A stretch of DNA of 64,000 nt from Tepidibacter hydrothermalis (GTDB taxonomy: Bacteria > Bacillota > Clostridia > Peptostreptococcales > Peptostreptococcaceae). Under the pieces are notes generated by a model that saw nothing but the letters and a program-made list of their open reading frames with translations, made no database searches and was not told the DNA's origin. The stretch covers positions 3,348,001 through 3,412,000 of the forward strand of contig NZ_CP120733.1 in the NCBI RefSeq assembly GCF_029542625.1. The letters run 5' to 3'. Made by a program: the position numbers and the translations under genes. Positions 39,326-51,388 of this stretch are shown one piece after another (position 1 is the stretch's first letter; each line of letters begins with the position of its first letter).

Positions 39326-40241
39326 CCATTTCAACTAGAGAGACTCTTTTTTCATCTAAAACATCTATTTCTATTTTATTATTTAATATAGCTTTTTCTA
39401 GATCCTTAACCTTATTCTCCACACACAATATCCCACTTTTAACTTGACCTAAGACATTATTTATTTTATCTTGAACCATCATATCAGAGAATATATTATC
39501 AAAAAAAATATCTCCAAATTTATCAAAAGTAGTTATATTAACATCAATTTCAATATCTACATCCTTTAACTCTCTTTCAAATTTTTTGATAAGAGACTTA
39601 ACATTATTTATTATATCATTTGCTTCATTTATATGATCATGTTTAATCATAGAAGACATTAACCCTCCACCAAACATATCAAATACACCCCAACTATGAG
39701 CAGACTCAAACTTTTCCTTGGCTTTGTAAAGCTCCTTTAAAAGTATCTTTCCTGCATCAACCGCTTCTTTTAACTCTTTATCTATAGATTTTAAACTAGC
39801 TATTTTATCTATGTATTTTTCATATTGTTCTTTTGTAGATGTATTACTTTTTAAAAGTTTTTCTTCTTTTTGTATCCACAATATATTATACTCTTTATTT
39901 AAATCATACAGCTTATCTACTTGATCTTTCATAGCCAGTATTTGTTTTTTCGTACTTTCTATTTCATGCTTAGTGGACTCATATATTTCTTTAGCTTTTA
40001 AAGCTTCTATTTCCTCTTTTTCAATCTTTTTATCCAAATTACCTATAATCTGTAAAAAAAAGCTCGTTAATGAACCATTTTCTAATTTATCAACATCCCT
40101 TTGCTCTTTTTCCCATCTTTTTCTTTGAGCTTCTATTAGTCCTACTAACTCATCATTTCTTTTTACTAAATCATCAAGTTTACTTTTTTGTTTTTCACAA
40201 AATAATATTTCTTTTTTTAATTCTATTAATCTATTTTCCAT
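39321..40241 (-). CDS. Coiled-coil protein with WG-x-DMFGGG motif, function unknown
   Basis: A 306-aa soluble protein. Residues 1-165 are almost continuous heptad-rich coiled coil; then comes a conserved-looking motif SAHSWGVFDMFGGGLMSSMIKHDHI (cited in two parts: SAHSWGVFDMFGGG and LMSSMIKHDHI), a further helical segment, a beta-rich patch (DIEIDVNITTFDKFGDIFFD) and a C-terminal coiled coil. I recall similar hypothetical proteins in Bacillota but no function. GGGGAGTGAGGG precedes the ATG. The stop codon lies in the bounding repeat element, so a C-terminal truncation is possible. Flanked by inverted repeats and direct terminator repeats, suggesting insertion. Confidence 0.72.
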   Translation of the reverse strand: MENRLIELKKEILFCEKQKSKLDDLVKRNDELVGLIEAQRKRWEKEQRDVDKLENGSLTSFFLQIIGNLDKKIEKEEIEALKAKEIYESTKHEIESTKKQILAMKDQVDKLYDLNKEYNILWIQKEEKLLKSNTSTKEQYEKYIDKIASLKSIDKELKEAVDAGKILLKELYKAKEKFESAHSWGVFDMFGGGLMSSMIKHDHINEANDIINNVKSLIKKFERELKDVDIEIDVNITTFDKFGDIFFDNIFSDMMVQDKINNVLGQVKSGILCVENKVKDLEKAILNNKIEIDVLDEKRVSLVEMV

Positions 40242-40318
40242 TCCCTCACTCCCCTTTATCTTAAAAATTTACATTTGTCTAAATAATTTACATATTTTTC
40301 ATTTCATTATATCACGTT

Positions 40319-40454
40319 TATAAAGTGAAACTTAATTCAGATGGAGTTTTTACTCCAACTGAATTTGTAGTTGAACTAATCCAGAAGCTGTTAAGTTCTT
40401 ATCTCCAGCCTTAAGAAGATGGAGTCTTAGAACTTTTAGCTTTCGGATAAATTT
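40319..40454 (+). repeat. TATAAAG hairpin element, direct copy
   Basis: 136 bp, plus strand: TATAAAGTGAAACTTAA, hairpin ATTCAGATGGAGT / ACTCCAACTGAAT, second stem CTCCAGCC / GATGGAG, ending CTTTCGGATAAATTT. Terminal hairpins without coding capacity resemble the ends of IS200/IS605-type elements. Confidence 0.75.
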
Positions 40455-40456
40455 GA

Positions 40457-40513
40457 ATTAAAAAAACCTATAGAAAATTTTCTATAGGTTTTAATCTTGC
40501 TCATTATATTAAT
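40457..40513 (-). terminator. Terminator and direct repeat D2 after the ABC permease gene
   Basis: AAAACCTATAGA / TCTATAGGTTTT hairpin plus upstream TAATATAATGAGCAA, nearly identical to D1. It ends the GntR/ABC operon. Confidence 0.78.
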
Positions 40514-40546
40514 TAAGTTTTACTTTATCATATCTATGATATATTA

Positions 40547-41323
40547 TTAAATCTCTATTTTTTTATCATAAACCCTACATGTCATAAAATAAATTATAGC
40601 AGTTACAAATAATATTATTGCAGAAGTCACAAACAATCCAGACCCTACATCATTTAGAGCCCCCATGAACTTTTCCATATTATAGTTTATAACTATATTG
40701 TTAAAAGTAAGGCCTATTTTATCTAAACCATCCATCATAAAGCCTATAATTTTTCCTCCTACATATAATATAGCCAAAACAGAGCCAAAGCTAATTAATT
40801 TAGAATACTTTTTAAAAGTCTTACCTATTATAGATGATAAAAATACAGCACTTACTAAATATAACAGTCCTACTATTGAAAAAATATATAAACTTGTTCC
40901 AGCACCGAATACTCTTATATCGAAGAACTGTTTTATTTCTTGTGTATACGGTGTTCTATTTAGAAAAATCATAAACTGTACACCCATAAGAACAATCACT
41001 GATAAGCTATATACTATATATTGAGTTATTACAGCCAAAAACTTACTTAAGAATATTTTTTCACTAGATACAGGAAGGCTCATTGAAAGATATATAGTAT
41101 TATCTTTGAACTCCTGATTTATAAGCTTAGATTCTGATAGTATTAAAGGTACCAAAAATGTTAGTGGAAGTAAAAACGTATTTATTAAGAAACCAGATTC
41201 TACAGCCCATCCATTGTAAGTTTTATAAAGAAAAAATATATTTACAATTAAAACTAAACCTAAAAACAAAATAGTTCCCTTTTTAAATTTATTCAATTCC
41301 TTTTTATATAAATTAAATAGCAT
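40547..41323 (-). CDS. ABC-2-type transporter permease
   Basis: A 258-aa membrane protein with about six helices and the ABC-2 pattern: N-terminal KKELNKFKKG cytoplasmic start, then a long loop with SESKLINQEFKDNTIYLSMSL before helix 2 (longer than a quote limit, key residues S-E-S-K to S-M-S-L). It pairs with the ATPase gene, which it overlaps by 11 bp, under a YtrA-type GntR regulator. Such systems in Bacillota respond to cell-wall-active antibiotics (B. subtilis YtrBCDEF), a family-based expectation, not a proof here. Confidence 0.87.
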   Translation of the reverse strand: MLFNLYKKELNKFKKGTILFLGLVLIVNIFFLYKTYNGWAVESGFLINTFLLPLTFLVPLILSESKLINQEFKDNTIYLSMSLPVSSEKIFLSKFLAVITQYIVYSLSVIVLMGVQFMIFLNRTPYTQEIKQFFDIRVFGAGTSLYIFSIVGLLYLVSAVFLSSIIGKTFKKYSKLISFGSVLAILYVGGKIIGFMMDGLDKIGLTFNNIVINYNMEKFMGALNDVGSGLFVTSAIILFVTAIIYFMTCRVYDKKIEI

Positions 41324-42011
41324 TTCTATATACCTCCTTCATAACTTCACTTAAAGACATATTATATTTCATCTTTATATCATCTACATTTCCTGAAAGT
41401 TTTACCTTTCCATCTCCTACAAATATAACATCTTCAAATATATTCTCTGTTTCTAAAATTTCATGAGTAGATAAAATTATAGTTTGTTCCCCTTCTCTAT
41501 AATCTTTTATTATCGTTTCTATTATTTCTTCTCTAGTTAATATATCAATTCCCGATAAAGGCTCATCCAGAAGCACAATCTTTGCATTTCTAGAAAATGT
41601 AAGTAAAAGTTTTATTTTAGCTCTCATTCCTTTAGATACTTTACCGATTACCATATCTTCTTCTAGATTTAAAAACTTAAGTAATTCTTTATATTTATTA
41701 CAATCCCAATCAGAATAAAACGAAGATATAAAATCCGATATTTGTTTTATATTCATGTTAGAATATAAATAATCTATTTCAGGAAGATAAGCAATATCTT
41801 CTTTAGTATTTATACAAGGCTCATCTCCATCTATTAATACTTTACCACTATCTGGTTTATTAAGTCCTGCAATCATTTTTAGTGAAGTTGATTTCCCTGA
41901 TCCATTAGGCCCTAATAAACCTATTATTTTTCCAGGTTCTATTTTTAAGTTAAAATTATCTAATGCTTTTACTTTTTTGAAAGTTTTATTAACGTCTATA
42001 AATTCTATCAT
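41313..42011 (-). CDS. ABC transporter ATP-binding protein
   Basis: A 232-aa nucleotide-binding subunit with Walker A GPNGSGKS, a signature-like VSKGMRAKI (Q/SGG replaced by SKGMR, common in this subgroup), Walker B KIVLLDEP and H-loop STHE. ATG at 42011 has AAGGAG eight bases upstream; a GTG three codons earlier is part of that leader. It starts 12 bp after the GntR gene and overlaps the permease, so the three genes form one operon. Confidence 0.92.
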   Translation of the reverse strand: MIEFIDVNKTFKKVKALDNFNLKIEPGKIIGLLGPNGSGKSTSLKMIAGLNKPDSGKVLIDGDEPCINTKEDIAYLPEIDYLYSNMNIKQISDFISSFYSDWDCNKYKELLKFLNLEEDMVIGKVSKGMRAKIKLLLTFSRNAKIVLLDEPLSGIDILTREEIIETIIKDYREGEQTIILSTHEILETENIFEDVIFVGDGKVKLSGNVDDIKMKYNMSLSEVMKEVYRNAI

Positions 42012-42023
42012 TATTATCACTCC

Positions 42024-42383
42024 TTATATTTTTTCCTGCCATGATTTTATTAATTTTATTGTTTCATCATCTTTAATTCCTAAAGATCTCATTTCTTCAA
42101 CAAATTTAATAAGAACTTCACTTGCCATTTCCTTTTTTATTTGATTTAAAAGTTGTTCCTGATCAGATATAAATGTACCTTGACCTCTTAATGTCTTTAC
42201 TAAACCCATACTCTCCATCTCCCTATATGCTCTTTGAACTGTATTAGGATTAACCTTTATATCTTTTGCAAGTTCTCTTTGAGAAGGTATTTTATCTCCT
42301 AGTTTTATCTCTCCTCTAATCAACCTCTTTTTTATATCTTCTATTATCTGAATATATATAGGTTTACTATTGTCAAATTCCAT
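42024..42383 (-). CDS. GntR-family regulator, YtrA type
   Basis: A 119-aa short GntR protein: the winged-helix domain (residues 5-75; PSQRELAKDIKVNPNTVQRA and GLVKTLRGQGTFIS) followed only by a brief dimerisation helix, as in the YtrA subfamily. It heads an ABC transporter operon and has a palindrome downstream of its promoter that resembles the published B. subtilis YtrA operator, so autorepression is likely. Start ATG with AGGAGGG. Confidence 0.92.
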   Translation of the reverse strand: MEFDNSKPIYIQIIEDIKKRLIRGEIKLGDKIPSQRELAKDIKVNPNTVQRAYREMESMGLVKTLRGQGTFISDQEQLLNQIKKEMASEVLIKFVEEMRSLGIKDDETIKLIKSWQEKI

Positions 42384-42416
42384 TTAAAACCCTCCTAATT
42401 GCTTCCGTAAAGAAAC

Positions 42417-42472
42417 AGTGCACTAATTAACTACTACACTATTATAGTATTATCTTTTTTTTATTCTGTCAA
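42417..42472 (-). promoter_or_regulatory. GntR/ABC operon promoter and YtrA-like operator
   Basis: Minus strand TTGACA (42472-42467), then TACTATAAT, followed by AGTGTA-N12-TGCACT (42440-42417) at the transcription start. B. subtilis YtrA is reported to bind AGTGTA-N13-TACACT; here one half-site base and one spacer base differ. Confidence 0.65.
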
Positions 42473-42588
42473 CTCTTTTTTAATTTTATTTCTAATCGAC
42501 AAAACTATACTTTTTTCATCGAAGGTATATATTTTTTTATGTAGAACTGTATATTTATGTATTTTTTCACATAAAAGGAGATTTTTTT

Positions 42589-44931
42589 ATGACTAATAAA
42601 AACAAATTTTGGTGTCTTTTTATATCTATACTATTAAGTAACATGTTATTTTTATGTAATTTTTACTCTTTTGCAGAAGAAAAGATGAATCATATATTAA
42701 TTATCAATTCCCAAAATATGTCTATACCTTATACTCATGATGTTGTAAGAGGTATTTATTCAAATTTAAGAGGTAAAAATAATATAATTCATGTAGAAAA
42801 TATGGATATTCAAATAAAACCAGATCACAAATATTTCGATACTCTATATAATCTATATAAATATAAATTTAAAAACTATAATTTCGATATCATAATAGCT
42901 ACAGATGAAGATGCTTATTATTTTTTCGAAAAATATGGAGATAACTTATTTGAAAATTCTCCAATACTTTTTTGTGGAATTAATGAACCTAGTATCCTTA
43001 ATAAAATACAATCTAACAAAAGATTTTATGTAGTTGAACAATCAATAGATATAGAAAAAACTTTAAATTTAGCTAATAAAATTCATCCAAATAATACAAT
43101 ATTTATACCTGTTGACCCTAAGTTATTAAGCTCTCACTATATGAAGTTGTTGAATAATCAAAAAAAATATTATAAAGATAAGGGTGTAGATATATTAATT
43201 TATTATGAATCTAATATAAACAAAGTATTAGATAAGATGAATACTCTAAAGCCTGATTTAACCCTCATAACTCTTACTGAATTCAAAACTGACAATAATG
43301 ATAATTACTATATGAATAATTTAATTCAATTTGCTTCTAATAAAAAAAATATACCTTCATATTCCTTTTGGAGCAGCATGATAAGCACAGGTATAATTGG
43401 AGGATCTTTATGTGATGCATATGATTTAGGAAATACGTCAGGAAGGTTTGCTCTAAAAATAATGAAAAATCCTAAGTACGATGTTCATAAGGTATCTAAT
43501 AAAAATAAATACATGTTTGATTATAATCAATTAACTAAATTTAATATACCAATAAATAATTTGCCACTTGGATCTAAAATCAAAAACAAACCATCTAATT
43601 TTTATAGTATATCTAAAGATATGATATATGCATTCGCGGTTTATATAATATTACTTTTAATTCTTGTAATATTTATACTTCTTGTAAATATAAATAAAAT
43701 TAAAAAGCTACAAAAAATACTCAAATCAAGCACAGAGGACTATAAAAATTTGATTGAGTTTTTACCATTTGGAATATTAGTTCACGATAAAGGTAATATA
43801 CTATTTGCCAATTCTGCATTTTTAAAATTGTTTAGATATAAAGATTTAGATTCTATAAGAAATACATCTTTATACAATTATATACACAAAGATTTTCATG
43901 AAAAAATAAAAGAAAGGTTAGAAGATCAACAGAAAAATATATATTCACCTTATATAGAAGAATTAGGTATAACTTCTGATGGTGAGCTTATAGATATAGA
44001 AGTGTGTGCATACCCATCATCCGATGATAAAAATTATACAGTTGCCGTAGTCAATGATTTAATAGAAAAAAGAAAAGCTGAAAAACTTAAAAATAAAATA
44101 CTAGAAGAGGAAAAAAGACTGAAACAGGCTCTTGAATACGATAAATTGAAAACTGAATTTTTTTCAAATTTATCTCATGAACTTAAAACACCTCTTAATT
44201 TAATTTTTTCTATAACTCAATTAATAGAAAGTAATTTGAAAAATGATCAATTAGTTTGTACCTCAAGTAATACAAGTCACCACATAAATATCTTAAAACA
44301 AAACTGTTATAGAATGCTAAGACTAGTAAACAATCTTATAGATATAACAAAACTAGACTGTGGTTATTTTAATATAGAGCTTCAAAATCATAATATAGTA
44401 AGTCTTGTAGAAAATATAACTCTATCTGTAAGCGAATATATAAAAAACAAGCAAATATCTTTAATATTTGATACAAATGTTGAAGAAAAAATAATGGCTG
44501 TAGATCCAAATGCTATAGAAAGAATTATTCTTAATCTCCTATCTAATGCAATTAAGTTCACAGATTCAGGAGATTCGATTATAGTTGATTTATTAATCGA
44601 AGAAGAATATGTAACTATATCTATAAAGGACACAGGAATTGGTATCCCGAAAGATAAATTAAAAATAATATTCGATAGATTTAGACAGGTGGATAAATCT
44701 CTAACTAGAAATAGAGAAGGAAGCGGTATAGGTCTATCACTTGTAAAATCTCTAATAGACATGCATAATGGCTCTATAGATGTTAAAAGTGATTATGGAT
44801 ATGGCAGTGAATTCATAATAAAACTTCCTGTAACTACTGTAGATAATATAAATAAAGTAGATTCAGTTTATGTAAAAGATAAGTATATAGAAAAAATAAA
44901 TATAGAGTTTTCAGATATATACTCTATATAA
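42589..44931 (+). CDS. Sensor histidine kinase with ABC-substrate-binding-like sensor and PAS domain
   Basis: A 780-aa kinase. Signal peptide (1-29, ending YSFAEE); extracytoplasmic domain (about 32-335) with the alternating pattern of PF04392-type ABC substrate-binding proteins (HILIINSQN, DIIIATDEDAYYFF, LFCGINEP); transmembrane helix about 347-368; PAS domain about 380-490 (LPFGILVHDKGNILFANSAF); HisKA with His530 in NLSHELKTPLN; HATPase_c with NLLSNAIKFT, DTGIGIP and GSGIGLSLV. No response regulator is adjacent, so it is an orphan. ATG preceded by AAAGGAG. Confidence 0.92.
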   Translation: MTNKNKFWCLFISILLSNMLFLCNFYSFAEEKMNHILIINSQNMSIPYTHDVVRGIYSNLRGKNNIIHVENMDIQIKPDHKYFDTLYNLYKYKFKNYNFDIIIATDEDAYYFFEKYGDNLFENSPILFCGINEPSILNKIQSNKRFYVVEQSIDIEKTLNLANKIHPNNTIFIPVDPKLLSSHYMKLLNNQKKYYKDKGVDILIYYESNINKVLDKMNTLKPDLTLITLTEFKTDNNDNYYMNNLIQFASNKKNIPSYSFWSSMISTGIIGGSLCDAYDLGNTSGRFALKIMKNPKYDVHKVSNKNKYMFDYNQLTKFNIPINNLPLGSKIKNKPSNFYSISKDMIYAFAVYIILLLILVIFILLVNINKIKKLQKILKSSTEDYKNLIEFLPFGILVHDKGNILFANSAFLKLFRYKDLDSIRNTSLYNYIHKDFHEKIKERLEDQQKNIYSPYIEELGITSDGELIDIEVCAYPSSDDKNYTVAVVNDLIEKRKAEKLKNKILEEEKRLKQALEYDKLKTEFFSNLSHELKTPLNLIFSITQLIESNLKNDQLVCTSSNTSHHINILKQNCYRMLRLVNNLIDITKLDCGYFNIELQNHNIVSLVENITLSVSEYIKNKQISLIFDTNVEEKIMAVDPNAIERIILNLLSNAIKFTDSGDSIIVDLLIEEEYVTISIKDTGIGIPKDKLKIIFDRFRQVDKSLTRNREGSGIGLSLVKSLIDMHNGSIDVKSDYGYGSEFIIKLPVTTVDNINKVDSVYVKDKYIEKINIEFSDIYSI

Positions 44932-45007
44932 AAATTCGTCTAGTCGCTACGAACTGACTCATGTCGCCAACGATCCCTACCGGACTCCGTTGCTCAAAAA
45001 TAGTTGT
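44931..45007 (-). repeat. 75-bp CAACG-hairpin repeat, copy 3
   Basis: Starts at the last base of the kinase gene. Core identical to the other two copies; on the minus strand the variable part forms TTCGT / ACGAA before TTTTT. Confidence 0.75.
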
Positions 45008-45021
45008 AAGTGTAGCTCGTA

Positions 45022-45065
45022 AAAAGGACCTAGGTTTCGTATAAATGAAATCTAGGTTCTTTTTT
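45022..45065 (+). terminator. Terminator of the sensor kinase gene
   Basis: AAAAGGACCTAGGTTTC pairs with GAAATCTAGGTTCTTTTT around an 8-nt loop, followed by a T-run. Confidence 0.8.
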
Positions 45066-45092
45066 ATCTTTTTTCTTAGTTGGTGGGTTATG

Positions 45093-45300
45093 AAAAACTA
45101 GCTACAAAAATACCGCTAATGTAACGATATTTGAATATAACTAAGCTTCTGTCTTATTAATAATTCTAAAATTTACGAACTCCATACGGTCAGACACGCA
45201 AATTTCTTAACGAATTATTAAACGCCAAAAACTAAGTTATATTAATCAAAATATCTAAAAACATTCACTAACATTTTTATAGCTAGTTTTAATGGTAGTA
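45093..45300 (-). repeat. Long-hairpin element, copy 4 (reverse orientation)
   Basis: On the minus strand: AAAACTAGCTATAAAAAT, GTTAGTGAATG, apex CTGACC-gtat-GGAG with AAATTT/AAATTT arms, CGGTATTTTTGTAGCTAGTTTT. 208 bp; first of three copies in the 1-kb spacer between the sensor kinase and rRNA operon 2. Confidence 0.8.
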
Positions 45301-45460
45301 TCACTATATTTTAAAATTTGATCTTACCCCATTTCATTCTGTTTCATGTATAATCACTATAATCTTGTAAACATTTTAGCTGTTTTTATATCTTCATCTC
45401 TTACCATAATCACGTAATCTTTTTTTATAAGCGTTAGCTTTATTTCACTTTTATATACTA

Positions 45461-45630
45461 AAAATGAGCCTTATTAAAATGTTAGCTACTTTTGATTTGA
45501 TATTTTACTATAATACTTAGGTTGAGGCGTTGAAACATACGTTAAAAAACTTCTTATGTCTGACCGTAAAGGAGTTCAAGAAGTTTTAGTATATTTAGCC
45601 TTAGTATTATTTTTTCGTATCTCAAACTCT
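45461..45630 (+). repeat. Long-hairpin element, copy 5 (right end degraded)
   Basis: Left arm AAAATGAGCCTTATTAAAAT, GTTAG, inner arms AAACTTCTT / AAGAAGTTT and apex CTGACC-gtaaa-GGAG are present; the right outer arm does not match and the CGGT loop is lost. Confidence 0.65.
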
Positions 45631-45690
45631 TTAAGTAGACATGTAAGATTTTTATTATAGACATCAACTTTATTTATATATCTACATACT

Positions 45691-45894
45691 AAAAAAGATG
45701 GTTATTTAAATGTTAGTGAATTTTTTAAATAGATTTCAATAAAACTTGTGTTGTATCGTTTGAATATACGTAAAAAAACTTCTTATGTCTGAGCCTAAGC
45801 GAGTTTAAGAAGTTTTAGTATATTTAATAAAATACAATACTTAGTTCTATAAATCTATTTAATGAATTCACGGTATTTAAATAATCATCTTTTT
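45691..45894 (+). repeat. Long-hairpin element, copy 6, downstream of rRNA operon 2
   Basis: Outer arm AAAAAAGATGGTTATTTAAAT and GTTAGTGAAT are identical to the short copy at 21001; apex CTGAGC-ctaa-GCGAG; right end ATTCACGGTATTTAAATAA. It is placed as the operon terminator on the minus strand. Confidence 0.82.
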
Positions 45895-45927
45895 CAATTA
45901 ACAACAAAAAACGCATAAAAAAAGATT

Positions 45928-46045
<118 letters not shown>

Positions 46046-46121
46046 AATCTTATCCTATTGTAAAGCTAGTATTGATTTTATTAAAAATTAATACTTTCAA
46101 AATTGACCAGATTTAATAAAA

Positions 46122-49038
<2,917 letters not shown>

Positions 49039-49197
49039 TAAATTTATTTAAATCTGTTCAATTTTCAAAGTACTATGCCATTCGCGATTGCGAAGACTTA
49101 AGTATTCCATCAACAATTTTACAAAAAAAAATTGTCGATCAAAGTACTATTTTATTTTTAGCATAACTAATGATGAAATCTTTAAATTTCATCAAAA

Positions 49198-49273
49198 TGG
49201 TGGAGACGAGGAGAGTCGAACTCCTGACCCCTTGCTTGCAAGGCAAGTGCTCTCCCAACTGAGCTACGCCCCC
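49198..49273 (-). tRNA. tRNA-Ala (TGC)
   Basis: 76-nt cloverleaf with encoded CCA, acceptor GGGGGCG, anticodon loop CTTGCAA. It lies in the 16S-23S spacer of operon 2 only. Confidence 0.96.
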
Positions 49274-49326
49274 ATATTGTGCTTTAAAGAGTTTTAATAA
49301 ACTCTCAAAATTAAACAGTAGGTTAT

Positions 49327-50851
<1,525 letters not shown>

Positions 50852-50979
50852 AAAAGTTTGTCAGTACTCAGTAACTGACTTTATGTTTTGTTTCCGAAAA
50901 TCACTGTTTGTGATTTATTTATAACCTACTGTTTAATTTTCAAAGTTCATTTTTCGTCCGTGTCTTTCGGACAATTAAT

Positions 50980-51008
50980 AATATATCACCTTTTAAAACA
51001 TCCGTCAA
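50980..51008 (-). promoter_or_regulatory. rRNA operon 2 promoter
   Basis: Minus strand TTGACG (51008-51003), 17-bp spacer, TATATT (50985-50980); same boxes and spacing as operon 1. Confidence 0.8.
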
Positions 51009-51114
51009 CACTTTTTCTTATTTTTTTACTTTTTATTTTTTTCCATGTGTATTTTTAGTTGAATAAAGAAAAAATATGAATAAGAATTTATATAAAAATT
51101 AAGGAGGTTTGATT

Positions 51115-51339
51115 ATGTCTCATAAAAATCCAGAAGACAGAATAGATGAAGATTACAATAGCAAAGATCCTAAAACACCAGTTAGACCTTTAACAAATAC
51201 AGTTATGCCTTTTAAAATGAAAGATGATTCAGAGTATGATTTAGATTACATGGATCCTTTAAGATCTTCAGAATATCATCCTTTTATTCCATCTCATAAT
51301 AATTTATCTAGTAAAGAAATAGATAAAAAAACGAGATAG
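51115..51339 (+). CDS. Small acidic hypothetical protein
   Basis: A 74-aa hydrophilic, Pro/Asp/Ser-rich protein (MSHKNPEDRIDEDYNSKD ... VMPFKMKDDSEYDLDYMD), likely disordered, without signal or membrane segment. AAGGAGG lies eight bases before the ATG at 51115; a TTG two codons upstream is less likely. It is divergent from the rRNA promoter and has its own terminator. The good ribosome site and terminator support a real gene; function unknown. Confidence 0.7.
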   Translation: MSHKNPEDRIDEDYNSKDPKTPVRPLTNTVMPFKMKDDSEYDLDYMDPLRSSEYHPFIPSHNNLSSKEIDKKTR

Positions 51340-51354
51340 CCTAAAGGCTATCTC
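51333..51354. terminator. Bidirectional terminator
   Basis: GAGATAGCC-taaa-GGCTATCTC between the small gene and the convergent metal ATPase gene, with a T-run on both strands. Confidence 0.87.
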
Positions 51355-51388
51355 AGTTTTACCACACTTATACTATTTAAAGTAACTA

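Noticed and set aside
39170-40454. Intact insertion sequence or transposon
   Set aside because: No transposase or TnpB coding sequence lies within or next to the elements; the enclosed protein is a coiled-coil protein.
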